64,000 bases of DNA from contig NZ_CAMFHB010000005.1 in the NCBI RefSeq assembly GCF_945952055.1, forward strand, positions 146,508 through 210,507. The letters are read 5' to 3'. The stretch is from an uncultured Alsobacter sp. Lineage in GTDB: Bacteria; Pseudomonadota; Alphaproteobacteria; Rhizobiales; Beijerinckiaceae. The notes under the pieces are model-generated. The model made no database searches. It saw nothing but the letters and a program-made list of their open reading frames with translations, and had not been told where the DNA came from. A program made the translations under genes and the position numbers. Positions 54,577-64,000 of the stretch are shown one piece after another (within the stretch, counting starts at the first letter, position 1; each line of letters opens with the position of its first letter).

Positions 54577-55481
54577 GCTGTTCTGAGCCCCCCAAACGAC
54601 AGTTGCAGCATTGCCGCACCCTGTTTCGTTTCGCCGAATTGGCGAGAGCGCGGGCTCCTTTCGCGCTTGACTCCACAGCCTCGAATTCGGTGGCGGAACG
54701 GGCCCTCGGACCTCCCGAGGCGGACAAAATTTTGCGTGTAGTTGCCGGGAGTTAGAAGCCAAGCGTCGCGGCGCCGGTGGAATCGCGGTCCTGTCGTCCA
54801 ACCGTCATTCGGAGCGCGAAAAAATTATCCGGCCGGGAACCGCGAGGAGGGCGCCGAAAAGGCCTTAAGGAATCCGTAACGCTTCCAAGCCTTTGCCCTC
54901 GAAGCGCCGGAGCACGGCCGAGATCGCGGTCGGTGGCGGGGCGCCTCCGCGGGCTTGGTCGTGTTGCACCCCCCGGGGGGGCTGTGTAAGTTCGACTTGC
55001 CTCGGGGCGGCGCTCCAAGGTCTCAACCAAAGGTAAAGAAGGTTTAATTCCCTTTCGGGGGAGCGTGTCTTCTTTTGCCTTGCTCTTACCTGCTTGCGGC
55101 GGGTGGTGTGTCAAGTTGGGACACTGGTGCAAGTCTGTGTTGTACGGTCGGTGCTCAATGTGGAGTGCGACCCGCGACCGGACGCCGGGGTGACACGTTG
55201 CAGACACCCGATCCGGGAATCGGACGGGTACAGGGGGCCTCGATTATGACTGACGACTATCTGTTGTTCCGTTTTTTCGTGATGTCTCGTTGCGTTCCCG
55301 TCGTGTCCGGTGCGTCCCAGGGATCGTCTCGTTCCGGCGGGTAAGCGGTCCCGATCCACACCGCATCTTCCCCTCTATCCATTCATCACCGATCGCGCTC
55401 CGCCCCGGCCCTGCCGGCGGCGTGAAGTGCTGACCGCGGGATCAAATGATGCTTCACATGGCTAAGCAGACGGAGCTGGCG
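54577..55481. other. Gene-free dnaA upstream region with CtrA-like and DnaA-box-like sequences
   Basis: About 0.9 kb with no credible gene. Noted elements: TTAA-N7-GTAA (54865-54879) and GTAA-N7-TTAA (55033-55047), each one base off the CtrA site TTAA-N7-TTAA; CGATCCACA (55352-55360), seven of nine matches to the DnaA box; a perfect CCCCCCGGGGGG palindrome (54969-54980); and AT-richer patches near 54725-54745, 54820-54830 and 55255-55290. This is probably the dnaA control region. An origin role is possible but not shown; the dense DnaA-box cluster expected of an oriC is absent. Confidence 0.5.
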
Positions 55482-56957
55482 ATGAACGATATCGGCGGCC
55501 CGGACCAGAACGACCTCGCCGATCGCCGTCAGGCCTGGGAACGCGTGCGGCGCAGGCTGCGCGCCGAGCTCGGCGAGGACGTGTTTTCGAGCTGGTTCGG
55601 CCGGCTCGATCTCGACGACGTCGTGGACGGCGTGGCCCAGCTGACGGTGCCCACCCGGTTCCTGAAGAGCTGGATCCAGTCGCACTACGTCGACAAGGTC
55701 CGGGGCCTCGTCACGGAGGAGATCGAGGACGCCCGCGACATCGCGCTCGGGGTTCGCGGCGCGGCGCCGAAGCCCATCCAGGTGCAGCGGTTCCACCAGG
55801 GTATCGCCGAGGCCGCGGCCCCGGCCCCGCGGGCCACGCCGTCCTCGGAGCGGGCGGCCGTCCTGCTGCCGCAGCTCACCGAGGAGCGCATGCAGCCGAC
55901 CGAGCTCGGCGGCATCCAGGGCTCGCCCCTCGATCGCCGGCTCACCTTCGCCAGCTTTCTCGTCGGGCGGTCCAACGCCCTGGCGCATGCCGCTGCCGAG
56001 AGGGTTTCGCAGATCGAGGCTGGAGCTGCTCCGCTCTACAATCCTCTCTACGTCCACTCGGCTGTCGGCCTCGGCAAGACCCACCTTCTCCAGGCCGTGG
56101 CCCATGAGGTGATCGCGTCGGGCAAGCGGGTCATCTACCTGACGGCCGACCGCTTCATGTACGGCTTCGTCGCCGCCCTCAAGGCGCAGACGGCGCTGGC
56201 CTTCAAGGAGCGCCTGCGCGGCATCGACCTGCTCGTCATCGACGACGTGCAGTTCCTCCAGGGCAAGTCGATCCAGCAGGAGTTCTGCCACACCATCAAC
56301 GCCCTCATCGATGCCGGCCGCCAGGTCGTCATCGCGGCGGATCGGCCCCCGTCCGACCTGGAGAGCCTGGACGAGCGCGTGCGCTCCCGGCTCGCCGGCG
56401 GCCTCGTGGTCGAGATGGGGTCGCTGGACGAGGCCCTGCGCGTCAAGATCCTGGAGACCCGGATCGCCGCGGCCAGGACTCATCAGCCGAGCTTCGAGGT
56501 GAGCCCCCAGGTCGTGCAGTTCGTGGCCCGGGCCATCACCACCAACGGTCGCGACCTCGACGGCGCGGTCAACCGCCTGCTCGCCCACACCACCTTGTCG
56601 GGTGCGCTGCTGACGGTGGAGAGCGCCGAGGCCGCCATCCGGGACCTGGTGCGCTCGCGCGAGCCGCGCAAGGTGCGCATCGAGGACATCCAGAAGCTCG
56701 TCGCCACCCACTACAACGTCAGCCGCGCCGACATCCTGTCGTCGCGCCGGTCCGCCGGGGTGGTGAAGCCCCGCCAGATCGCCATGTACCTGTCCAAGCA
56801 GCTCACCTTGCGGTCGCTGCCCGAGATCGGGCGGCGCTTCGGTGGTCGTGACCACACGACGGTCCTGCACGCGGTGCGCAAGATCGAGGGTGCGGTGGGC
56901 GCCGACCCGTCCCTGCGCGAGGATATCGAGCTTCTCAAGCGCATGTTGCAGGAATGA
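55482..56957 (+). CDS. dnaA: Chromosomal replication initiator protein DnaA
   Basis: About 491 residues. Domain I ([30 protein letters not shown]), a short linker, AAA+ domain III with Walker [19 protein letters not shown] (K199), Walker [20 protein letters not shown], and DNA-binding domain IV with [20 protein letters not shown] and the signature [17 protein letters not shown]. The start at 55482 has GGAG at six bases; in-frame ATGs at 55446, 55449 and 55458 lack a good site but would add only 8-12 residues. dnaN, recF and gyrB follow in order. Confidence 0.97.
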   Translation: MNDIGGPDQNDLADRRQAWERVRRRLRAELGEDVFSSWFGRLDLDDVVDGVAQLTVPTRFLKSWIQSHYVDKVRGLVTEEIEDARDIALGVRGAAPKPIQVQRFHQGIAEAAAPAPRATPSSERAAVLLPQLTEERMQPTELGGIQGSPLDRRLTFASFLVGRSNALAHAAAERVSQIEAGAAPLYNPLYVHSAVGLGKTHLLQAVAHEVIASGKRVIYLTADRFMYGFVAALKAQTALAFKERLRGIDLLVIDDVQFLQGKSIQQEFCHTINALIDAGRQVVIAADRPPSDLESLDERVRSRLAGGLVVEMGSLDEALRVKILETRIAAARTHQPSFEVSPQVVQFVARAITTNGRDLDGAVNRLLAHTTLSGALLTVESAEAAIRDLVRSREPRKVRIEDIQKLVATHYNVSRADILSSRRSAGVVKPRQIAMYLSKQLTLRSLPEIGRRFGGRDHTTVLHAVRKIEGAVGADPSLREDIELLKRMLQE

Positions 56958-56974
56958 TGCGAGGCGGACCTGGG

Positions 56975-57007
56975 GCCGGGGTCGTTTTCCTTGGAAAAGA
57001 CCCCGGC
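56975..57007 (+). terminator. Long hairpin between dnaA and dnaN
   Basis: GCCGGGGTC-G-TTTTCC and GGAAAA-GACCCCGGC pair over 15 bp with one bulged base and a two-base loop, 17 bases after the dnaA stop. No T-run follows. It could be an attenuator, a processing site or a factor-dependent terminator that reduces dnaA read-through into dnaN. Confidence 0.55.
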
Positions 57008-57124
57008 TGTCCGCTTCCACGACGGCTCCCGCTTGCACTCGGCCGGTCGCCTTGACAATGTGCGTGCCCCTGCCGGCCCGTTGCCGGCAGCGGACCATGA
57101 GTCAACGAGGGTGACGGGTCGGCC

Positions 57125-58243
57125 ATGAAGGTCACAGTCGAGCGCGGAGCGCTTCTCAAGTCGCTGGGCCACGTGCACAGGGTCGTGGAACGTCGCAACA
57201 CGATTCCGATCCTGTCGAACGTGCTGTTGCGCGCCGACGAGGGCGCACTCAGCCTCAAGGCCACCGACCTCGACCTCGAGGTCACGGAGAGCCTGCCCGC
57301 CGACGTCGGCCAGCCCGGCGCGACGACCGTGCCGGCCCACGTGCTCTACGACATCGTCCGCAAGCTCCCCGACGGCTCCCAGGTGTCCCTGGAGACCACC
57401 GGTGACGTGGGGCAGATCGTCATCCGCTCCGGCCGCTCGCGGTTCAACCTGCAGTCCCTGCCCGAGACGGACTTCCCGGATCTCGCCGCCGGCGACATGG
57501 GCCACCGCTTCTCGCTCCCCGCGGGCGACCTCAAGCGCCTGATCGAGAAGACCCAGTTCGCGATCTCGACCGAAGAGACCCGCTACTATCTCAACGGCAT
57601 CTATCTCCACACGCTGGAGAACAACGGGCGTCTCGTGCTGCGCGCCGTGGCCACCGACGGCCATCGCCTGGCCCGCGTCGAGACCGACGCGCCGCAGGGC
57701 TCCGGCGGCATGCCGGGCGTGATCGTGCCGCGCAAGGCCGTCGCCGAGATCATCAAGCTCGTGGACGACGCCGGCGAGCAGGTCGTGGTGGAGCTGTCGC
57801 CCACCAAGATCCGCCTCACGCTGGGCCCCGTGCTGCTGATGTCCAAGCTCATCGACGGCACCTTCCCGGACTACCAGCGGGTGATTCCGGCCGGCAACGA
57901 CAAGTTCCTGACCGTCGACAAGGGCGACTTCGCCGCCGCGGTCGACCGCGTGTCGACGATCTCCTCCGAGCGCGGCCGCGCCGTGAAGCTGTCGCTCGCC
58001 GAGCGCCGCCTGACGCTCTCGGTGACCAACCCGGACAGCGGGTCGGCGGTCGAGGAGGTGGAGGTCGACTACGAGAACACCCCGCTCGACATCGGTTTCA
58101 ACGCCCGCTACCTGCTCGACATCGCCAGCCAGCTCGACGGCGACACCGCGCTCTTCAAGCTGGCTGACCCGGGCTCGCCCACCGTCATACAGGATCGCGA
58201 GGGCGCCGCGGCGCTCTACGTCCTGATGCCGATGCGGGTGTGA
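57125..58243 (+). CDS. dnaN: DNA polymerase III subunit beta (sliding clamp)
   Basis: A 372-residue clamp that rings DNA and tethers polymerase III. Begins MKVTVERGALLKSLGHVHRV with ERRNTIPILSNVLL; the middle has ETRYYLNGIYLHTLENNG and ATDGHRLARVETDAP; it ends QDREGAAALYVLMPMRV, the conserved C-terminal MPMR. Length and three-domain repeat match the family. Confidence 0.98.
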   Translation: MKVTVERGALLKSLGHVHRVVERRNTIPILSNVLLRADEGALSLKATDLDLEVTESLPADVGQPGATTVPAHVLYDIVRKLPDGSQVSLETTGDVGQIVIRSGRSRFNLQSLPETDFPDLAAGDMGHRFSLPAGDLKRLIEKTQFAISTEETRYYLNGIYLHTLENNGRLVLRAVATDGHRLARVETDAPQGSGGMPGVIVPRKAVAEIIKLVDDAGEQVVVELSPTKIRLTLGPVLLMSKLIDGTFPDYQRVIPAGNDKFLTVDKGDFAAAVDRVSTISSERGRAVKLSLAERRLTLSVTNPDSGSAVEEVEVDYENTPLDIGFNARYLLDIASQLDGDTALFKLADPGSPTVIQDREGAAALYVLMPMRV

Positions 58244-58367
58244 GGACTGCCAATCTGACGGCCGTCCAGCCTGCGCGTTCCCCTCAGCCGTCATGGCCGG
58301 GCCTGGCCCGGGCAGGACGGGCGGAGGGATTGAGGGACCTCACCCGCCGACGTTCCGGGCGACCGTC

Positions 58368-59528
58368 ATGACCGGGCTCGCCCCTCCACGGCTGCCGCGC
58401 GTCTCGCGCCTGATGCTCGGCGACTTCCGCTCCTATCGCGAGCTCGATCTCGCCGTGTCGGCCTCCATGGTGGCTCTCGTCGGCGAGAACGGGGCCGGCA
58501 AGACCAACGTGCTCGAGGCCCTGTCGCTGCTCGCCGCCGGCCGCGGGCTGAGGCGCGCCGACCTCGCGGCCATGGCCAGGACGGGCGGGCCCGGCACCTT
58601 CTCCGTCTCCGTCCGGCTCGACGAGGGAGACGGCGGCCATCGGCTCGGCACCGGGACCGAGCGGTCGGACGGGGATGGCCTGTCCCGGCGCTGCCGGGTG
58701 GACGGGACCGCCGTGCCCGGCGCCTCGGCCTTCGCCGAGCATCTGCGCATCGTCTGGCTGACGCCCTCGCTGGACGGCCTCTTCACGGGGCCTGCCGGCG
58801 ACCGGCGGCGCTTCCTCGACCGGCTGGTGCTGGCGGTCGACGCCGAGCACGGGACCCGGGTGAGCGCGCTGGAGCGGTCGCTGCGGTCACGCAACCGGCT
58901 CCTGGAGGAGGACAGGCCGGATCCCTCCTGGCTCGATGCCGTGGAGCGCGAGGTGGCGGAGACGGGCGTCGCGGTTGCCGCCGCGCGGCGCGAGACCGTG
59001 GAACGCCTGGCGGGGCTCATCCAGGCCGGCCGCGACGAGACATCTCCTTTCCCCTGGGCCGCCGTGGCGCTGGACGGCGCGCTGGAGGCGGAGCTGGCGA
59101 CCCGCCCGGCTGTCGACGTCGAGGATGCCTTCCGCTCGCTGCTGCGCCGCAACCGGGCCCGCGACAAGGCGGCGGGACGCGCCATCGACGGGCCGCAGGC
59201 CTCCGATCTCATGGTCCGGCACGGGCCCAAGGACGTCCCGGCGGGGCAAGCCTCGACCGGCGAGCAGAAAGCCCTGCTGATCGGCCTCGTGCTCGCCCAT
59301 GCCCGCCTCGTGGGTGCCATGAGCGGAATGGCCCCTCTCGTCCTCCTCGACGAGATCGCCGCCCATCTCGACCCCCGGCGCCGGGCCGCCCTCTTCGAGG
59401 CGCTGGCGGCGCTGGGGTCGCAGGTCTGGATGACCGGGGCCGACCCCGACGCCTTCCGGTCCCTGCCCGCGGGCGCCGAGCGCTTCGAGGTGACGCCGGG
59501 CCGTATTGCCCCTATAAGCGGGCCATGA
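58368..59528 (+). CDS. recF: DNA replication and repair protein RecF
   Basis: A 386-residue SMC-like ATPase acting in gap repair and RecA loading. N-terminal LMLGDFRSYRELDLAVS, Walker A GENGAGKTNVLEALSLL, SPSLDGLFTGPAGDRRRFLD, signature QASTGEQKALLIGLVLAHA and Walker B PLVLLDEIAAHLDPRRR. ATG at 58368 preferred; an upstream in-frame ATG at 58293 adds 25 residues without family support. The stop overlaps the next gene by four bases (ATGA). Confidence 0.96.
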   Translation: MTGLAPPRLPRVSRLMLGDFRSYRELDLAVSASMVALVGENGAGKTNVLEALSLLAAGRGLRRADLAAMARTGGPGTFSVSVRLDEGDGGHRLGTGTERSDGDGLSRRCRVDGTAVPGASAFAEHLRIVWLTPSLDGLFTGPAGDRRRFLDRLVLAVDAEHGTRVSALERSLRSRNRLLEEDRPDPSWLDAVEREVAETGVAVAAARRETVERLAGLIQAGRDETSPFPWAAVALDGALEAELATRPAVDVEDAFRSLLRRNRARDKAAGRAIDGPQASDLMVRHGPKDVPAGQASTGEQKALLIGLVLAHARLVGAMSGMAPLVLLDEIAAHLDPRRRAALFEALAALGSQVWMTGADPDAFRSLPAGAERFEVTPGRIAPISGP

Positions 59529-60139
59529 CGCTCGCGAGCCTGATGGTCTTTGCCGCCGCGCTCTTCGTCGCGGCCGCCTCGCCCGGCCCCGGCATCGCCG
59601 CCATCGTGGCGCGCGTGCTCGGACGCGGCATGTCGGGCGCGTTCGCCTTCACCGCCGGGATCGCCCTCGGCGACATCGTCTGGCTGACGGTCGCCGTGAT
59701 GGGGCTGGCCGCGCTGGCCGAGGTGTTCCACGGCGTGTTCGTCGCCGTGAAATATGCCGGCGCCGCCTATCTCCTCTACATGGCCTGGAAGATGTGGTCG
59801 GCTCCGGCCGTCGCCCGCGACCTCGCCGAAGCGCCCCCGCGCGAACATCCGGGCAAGCTGTTCCTGGCCGGGCTGTCGGTGACCATGGGCAATCCGAAGG
59901 TCATGGTGTTCTACCTGGCCCTCCTGCCCAACATCATCGACCTGCGCGGCCTCACCGCGCTGGGCTATGCCGAGCTCGTCGGCGTCACCGCCTCGGTGCT
60001 GGCCGTCGTCTTCGCCGGATACATCCTGCTGGCCGCCCGCGCCCGTTCGCTGTTCACAAGCGCGCGGGCCGTCCGCAACATGAACCGCGGCACCGGCATC
60101 GTCATGGCGGGCGCCGCGGCCATGATCGCCACGCGCTGA
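59525..60139 (+). CDS. LysE family translocator
   Basis: A 204-residue membrane protein with six hydrophobic segments. The RhtB/LysE signature ASPGPGIAAIVARVLGRGMS is near the N-terminus, followed by GIALGDIVWLTVAVMGLAAL and FLAGLSVTMGNPKVMVFYLA. The family exports amino acids; the substrate is unknown. It overlaps recF by four bases, so it is translated from the same transcript, and gyrB follows after 110 bases. Confidence 0.92.
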   Translation: MTLASLMVFAAALFVAAASPGPGIAAIVARVLGRGMSGAFAFTAGIALGDIVWLTVAVMGLAALAEVFHGVFVAVKYAGAAYLLYMAWKMWSAPAVARDLAEAPPREHPGKLFLAGLSVTMGNPKVMVFYLALLPNIIDLRGLTALGYAELVGVTASVLAVVFAGYILLAARARSLFTSARAVRNMNRGTGIVMAGAAAMIATR

Positions 60140-60213
60140 TGCGGCCTCATCCGTTTTTGTCCCCCGCAAAGCTTCCCACGGTGCCGTTCGGCCGTGAAAA
60201 AGCCCCTGTTTGA

Positions 60214-62673
<2,460 letters not shown>

Positions 62674-62689
62674 GGCTGTGGGACACCCC

Positions 62690-63010
62690 AATTAGCTGGA
62701 TTCTGACCCAGTTATCCGGACAAGTAACTCTAAGTCTAAATGCGGCGAGATTGATCTGGACAGCGTTCTTCTGACCTTTTTGGTGCGGGAATATGTCGAA
62801 CCTGGCCTGTACAAACTGTTTTTCGTCTGTTTTTGCAGCTTAAAAGATGCGTTCTTTATGATCTAGTTGCTTTGCTTGCTGCGACTTTTTTCTGAATAGA
62901 ATGTAATGACTGATTGACTCTTTGATTCACTTGAGTGTCGCTTTTTTTGTGGCCGAAAAACCATCGCAAGACATATAGTAGAGACCCGCTAGGCACCCTG
63001 TCTGAATAGG
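62690..63010. other. AT-rich gene-free stretch after gyrB
   Basis: About 320 bases visibly poorer in GC than any other part of the window, with many T-runs (CTTTTTTCTG, GCTTTTTTTGTGG, twice CTGTTTTT). No protein family could be read in any frame, and no tRNA or insertion-sequence end was recognised. It marks the border between the gyrB block and the decayed fragments that follow. Confidence 0.7.
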
Positions 63011-63077
63011 TGATCCTCATCGACCGGCTTGAGCACGAGCATCTCGGCCCGGGCCATGCGCACCTTATCACACGTGC

Positions 63078-63338
63078 CTACTGGGCTTTGCCAGCAATGC
63101 ACACTTTACCCGACGCGGCGCAAATGCCGGCTGCAACCTTCCCCGATTGGTCATCAACCCGCAGGTGGATGAAGATGAGCCGCGGATCTTCGAAGAGCAC
63201 TTGATTGTGGAGTGCCGTTACTTCGATGCCGTCGGCACGGAGGGCGTTGATCACGGGATTGACCTCCGACGCGGCCAGGACGAAGTCGCCGGTCGCCGCA
63301 ACCCTGCCGCCGCCGAGGGCCCCCGCAACGTCATGGAC
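63078..63338 (-). pseudogene. DUF1259 (LppY/LpqO-like) protein, C-terminal remnant
   Basis: On the minus strand an open stretch of 86 codons reads DVAGALGGGRVAATGDFVLA, ASEVNPVINALRADGIEVTA and LHNQVLFEDPRLIFIHLRVD before a TAG stop at 63080-63078. The pattern EVNPVI-ALR-GIEVTALHN and EDPRLIFIH is that of the DUF1259 family. An in-frame TAG at 63341-63339 closes it upstream and no start or N-terminal two-thirds exists, so this is a broken fragment. It overlaps the start of a methyltransferase remnant on the other strand. Confidence 0.7.
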
Positions 63339-63780
63339 CTAGACGCCGGCACGGGCGCCTGCACGCTGATGGCCCGCGGGACTTCCGGTCGCCTTCGTCC
63401 ACAGACCACTGGAGGACTGCCCGCCGCCTCCGGGCTCGGCCGACATCGTCACGATGCGAAACGTGCTGTGGACGCTGGCGCGTCCACTCGACGCGATTCT
63501 GCTGGCCGCGCGCCTTCCTGCGGCCCGGGGGACGCTTGGTTGTGTCCGACGGCTGGTGGTCGGTGTCCCCGGTCGACCGCTCCCACGATCCCGAAACCTT
63601 CGCCCGCAACCTACCGCTGCACCGCGGCCTGACCGAGGACGGCCGCGCCTTGCTCGCCGAGGGCGGCTTCGCGCAGGTGGCGTCGTGGCAGCACCTCTTC
63701 GGGTTCAACCCCTACCCCGCGGACGTTCCGTTCTTCGTGCTCTTCGGTGTCCCGAGGCGCCCGACGGGGGCTGAACCGTC
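63318..63780 (+). pseudogene. Frameshifted SAM-dependent methyltransferase remnant
   Basis: Three pieces of one methyltransferase lie in three successive frames: NVMDLDAGTGACTLMAR (motif I, near 63330-63380), ADIVTMRNVLWTLARPLDA (near 63440-63490), and LRPGGRLVVSDGWWSV followed by ALLAEGGFAQVASWQHLFGF and FFVLFGV (63510-63760). At least two frameshifts and the lack of an N-terminus show that it is not functional. Confidence 0.7.
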
Positions 63781-63794
63781 CTTGCGGCCAACGT

Positions 63795-63980
63795 TCAGGC
63801 CAGAGGCCCGTGCCGGTGCGTCGGGTCTGCGAGGGTCTCGATCACGTGACAGTCCGACACCTTTCCGGTGGCGCAGTGATCCACCATGCGCTGCAGCTCG
63901 CCCCTGAGGGCGAGCAGCTTCTCGATCCGTCGCTCGACCTCAGCAATGATCAGCCCCCTCCGAGTGGTCCGGAGTGAATG
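63795..63980 (-). pseudogene. MerR family regulator, C-terminal remnant
   Basis: Sixty-one codons on the minus strand read IIAEVERRIEKLLALRGELQ, RMVDHCATGKVSDCHVIETL and ADPTHRHGPLA, then a TGA stop at 63797-63795. The dimerisation helix followed by C-x7-C is the metal-binding end of MerR-type metal regulators (ZntR/CueR/CadR group). An in-frame TAA at 63983-63981 closes it and the HTH domain is missing, so it is a fragment. Confidence 0.72.
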
Positions 63981-64000
63981 TTAGTGCATGATTGGCTTGG

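Noticed and set aside
54752..55207. Minus-strand open frame of 151 codons in the rpsT-dnaA gap
   Set aside because: No homology pattern, no ribosome site, and unusual amino acid composition; treated as chance in a regulatory region.
55246..55344. Possible 32-residue leader peptide before dnaA (MTDDYLLFRFFVMSRC)
   Set aside because: No Shine-Dalgarno sequence and no attenuator-like structure directly after it; conservation would be needed.
54577..55445. Calling this region oriC
   Set aside because: Only one good DnaA-box-like sequence was found and no clear unwinding element; gene order beside dnaA alone is not enough in Rhizobiales, where the origin often lies elsewhere.
62856..63071. Minus-strand open frame of 71 codons in the AT-rich stretch
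   Set aside because: No recognisable family, and it runs across the AT-rich/GC-rich border.

Overview
The window is about two-thirds GC almost throughout and reads as a chromosomal segment of an alphaproteobacterium, most likely order Hyphomicrobiales (Rhizobiales). The inference rests on gene content and order: the pur cluster beside an F1-ATPase zeta-type inhibitor, the run grxC / DUF1178 / ubiG / lysC / ptsP / prfA / prmC / DUF4167, and the run ubiB / ubiE / mutM / enoyl-CoA hydratase / rpsT / dnaA / dnaN / recF / gyrB. No rRNA, tRNA or CRISPR array was seen, so genus is left open.

Layout. 1-4800: purine genes on the minus strand (purL 5' part, purQ, purS, purC), broken by an orphan TadG-like gene with a large hairpin beside it and by a Uma2-family nuclease gene. 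5100-17250: housekeeping block (ATPase inhibitor, HpcH/HpaI aldolase, BioC/NDUFAF5-like methyltransferase, comF, grxC, ubiG, lysC, ptsP, prfA-prmC, DUF4167 with a long structured leader). 17400-21450: MFS/acyltransferase/acyl-ACP synthetase fusion with a TetR regulator and a TetR-type dyad at the promoter. 21459-22409: lytic transglycosylase.

22450-41900 is the accessory part, rich in transport. It holds (a) an RpiR-type regulator facing a six-gene minus-strand operon: creatinase/M24-like hydrolase, CUT1-type ABC importer (binding protein, two permeases, ATPase) and an NMT1-like protein without signal peptide; (b) a complete five-gene Dpp/Opp-type peptide or nickel importer; (c) a family-1 anion-type ABC importer split over a divergent promoter, with a PP2C-like phosphatase and a cog3964 amidohydrolase downstream of its binding protein. 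A PilZ protein follows.

42000-62700 returns to housekeeping: ABC-F ATPase, MFS and Na+/H+ antiporter-type transporters, cysK with an Rrf2 regulator, dut-coaBC, ubiB-ubiE, mutM, enoyl-CoA hydratase, rpsT, then dnaA-dnaN-recF-lysE-gyrB. A 0.9 kb gene-free stretch before dnaA carries DnaA-box-like and CtrA-like sequences.

62690-64000, beyond gyrB, is different. An AT-rich stretch of about 300 bp is followed by three decayed fragments (a DUF1259 C-terminus, a frameshifted methyltransferase, a MerR C-terminus), which suggests an old insertion and deletion site.

The most promising candidate for an undescribed function is the RpiR-linked operon (22453-29944). Its lead enzyme has lost most M24 metal ligands, and its last gene encodes a periplasmic-type fold that should stay in the cytoplasm.
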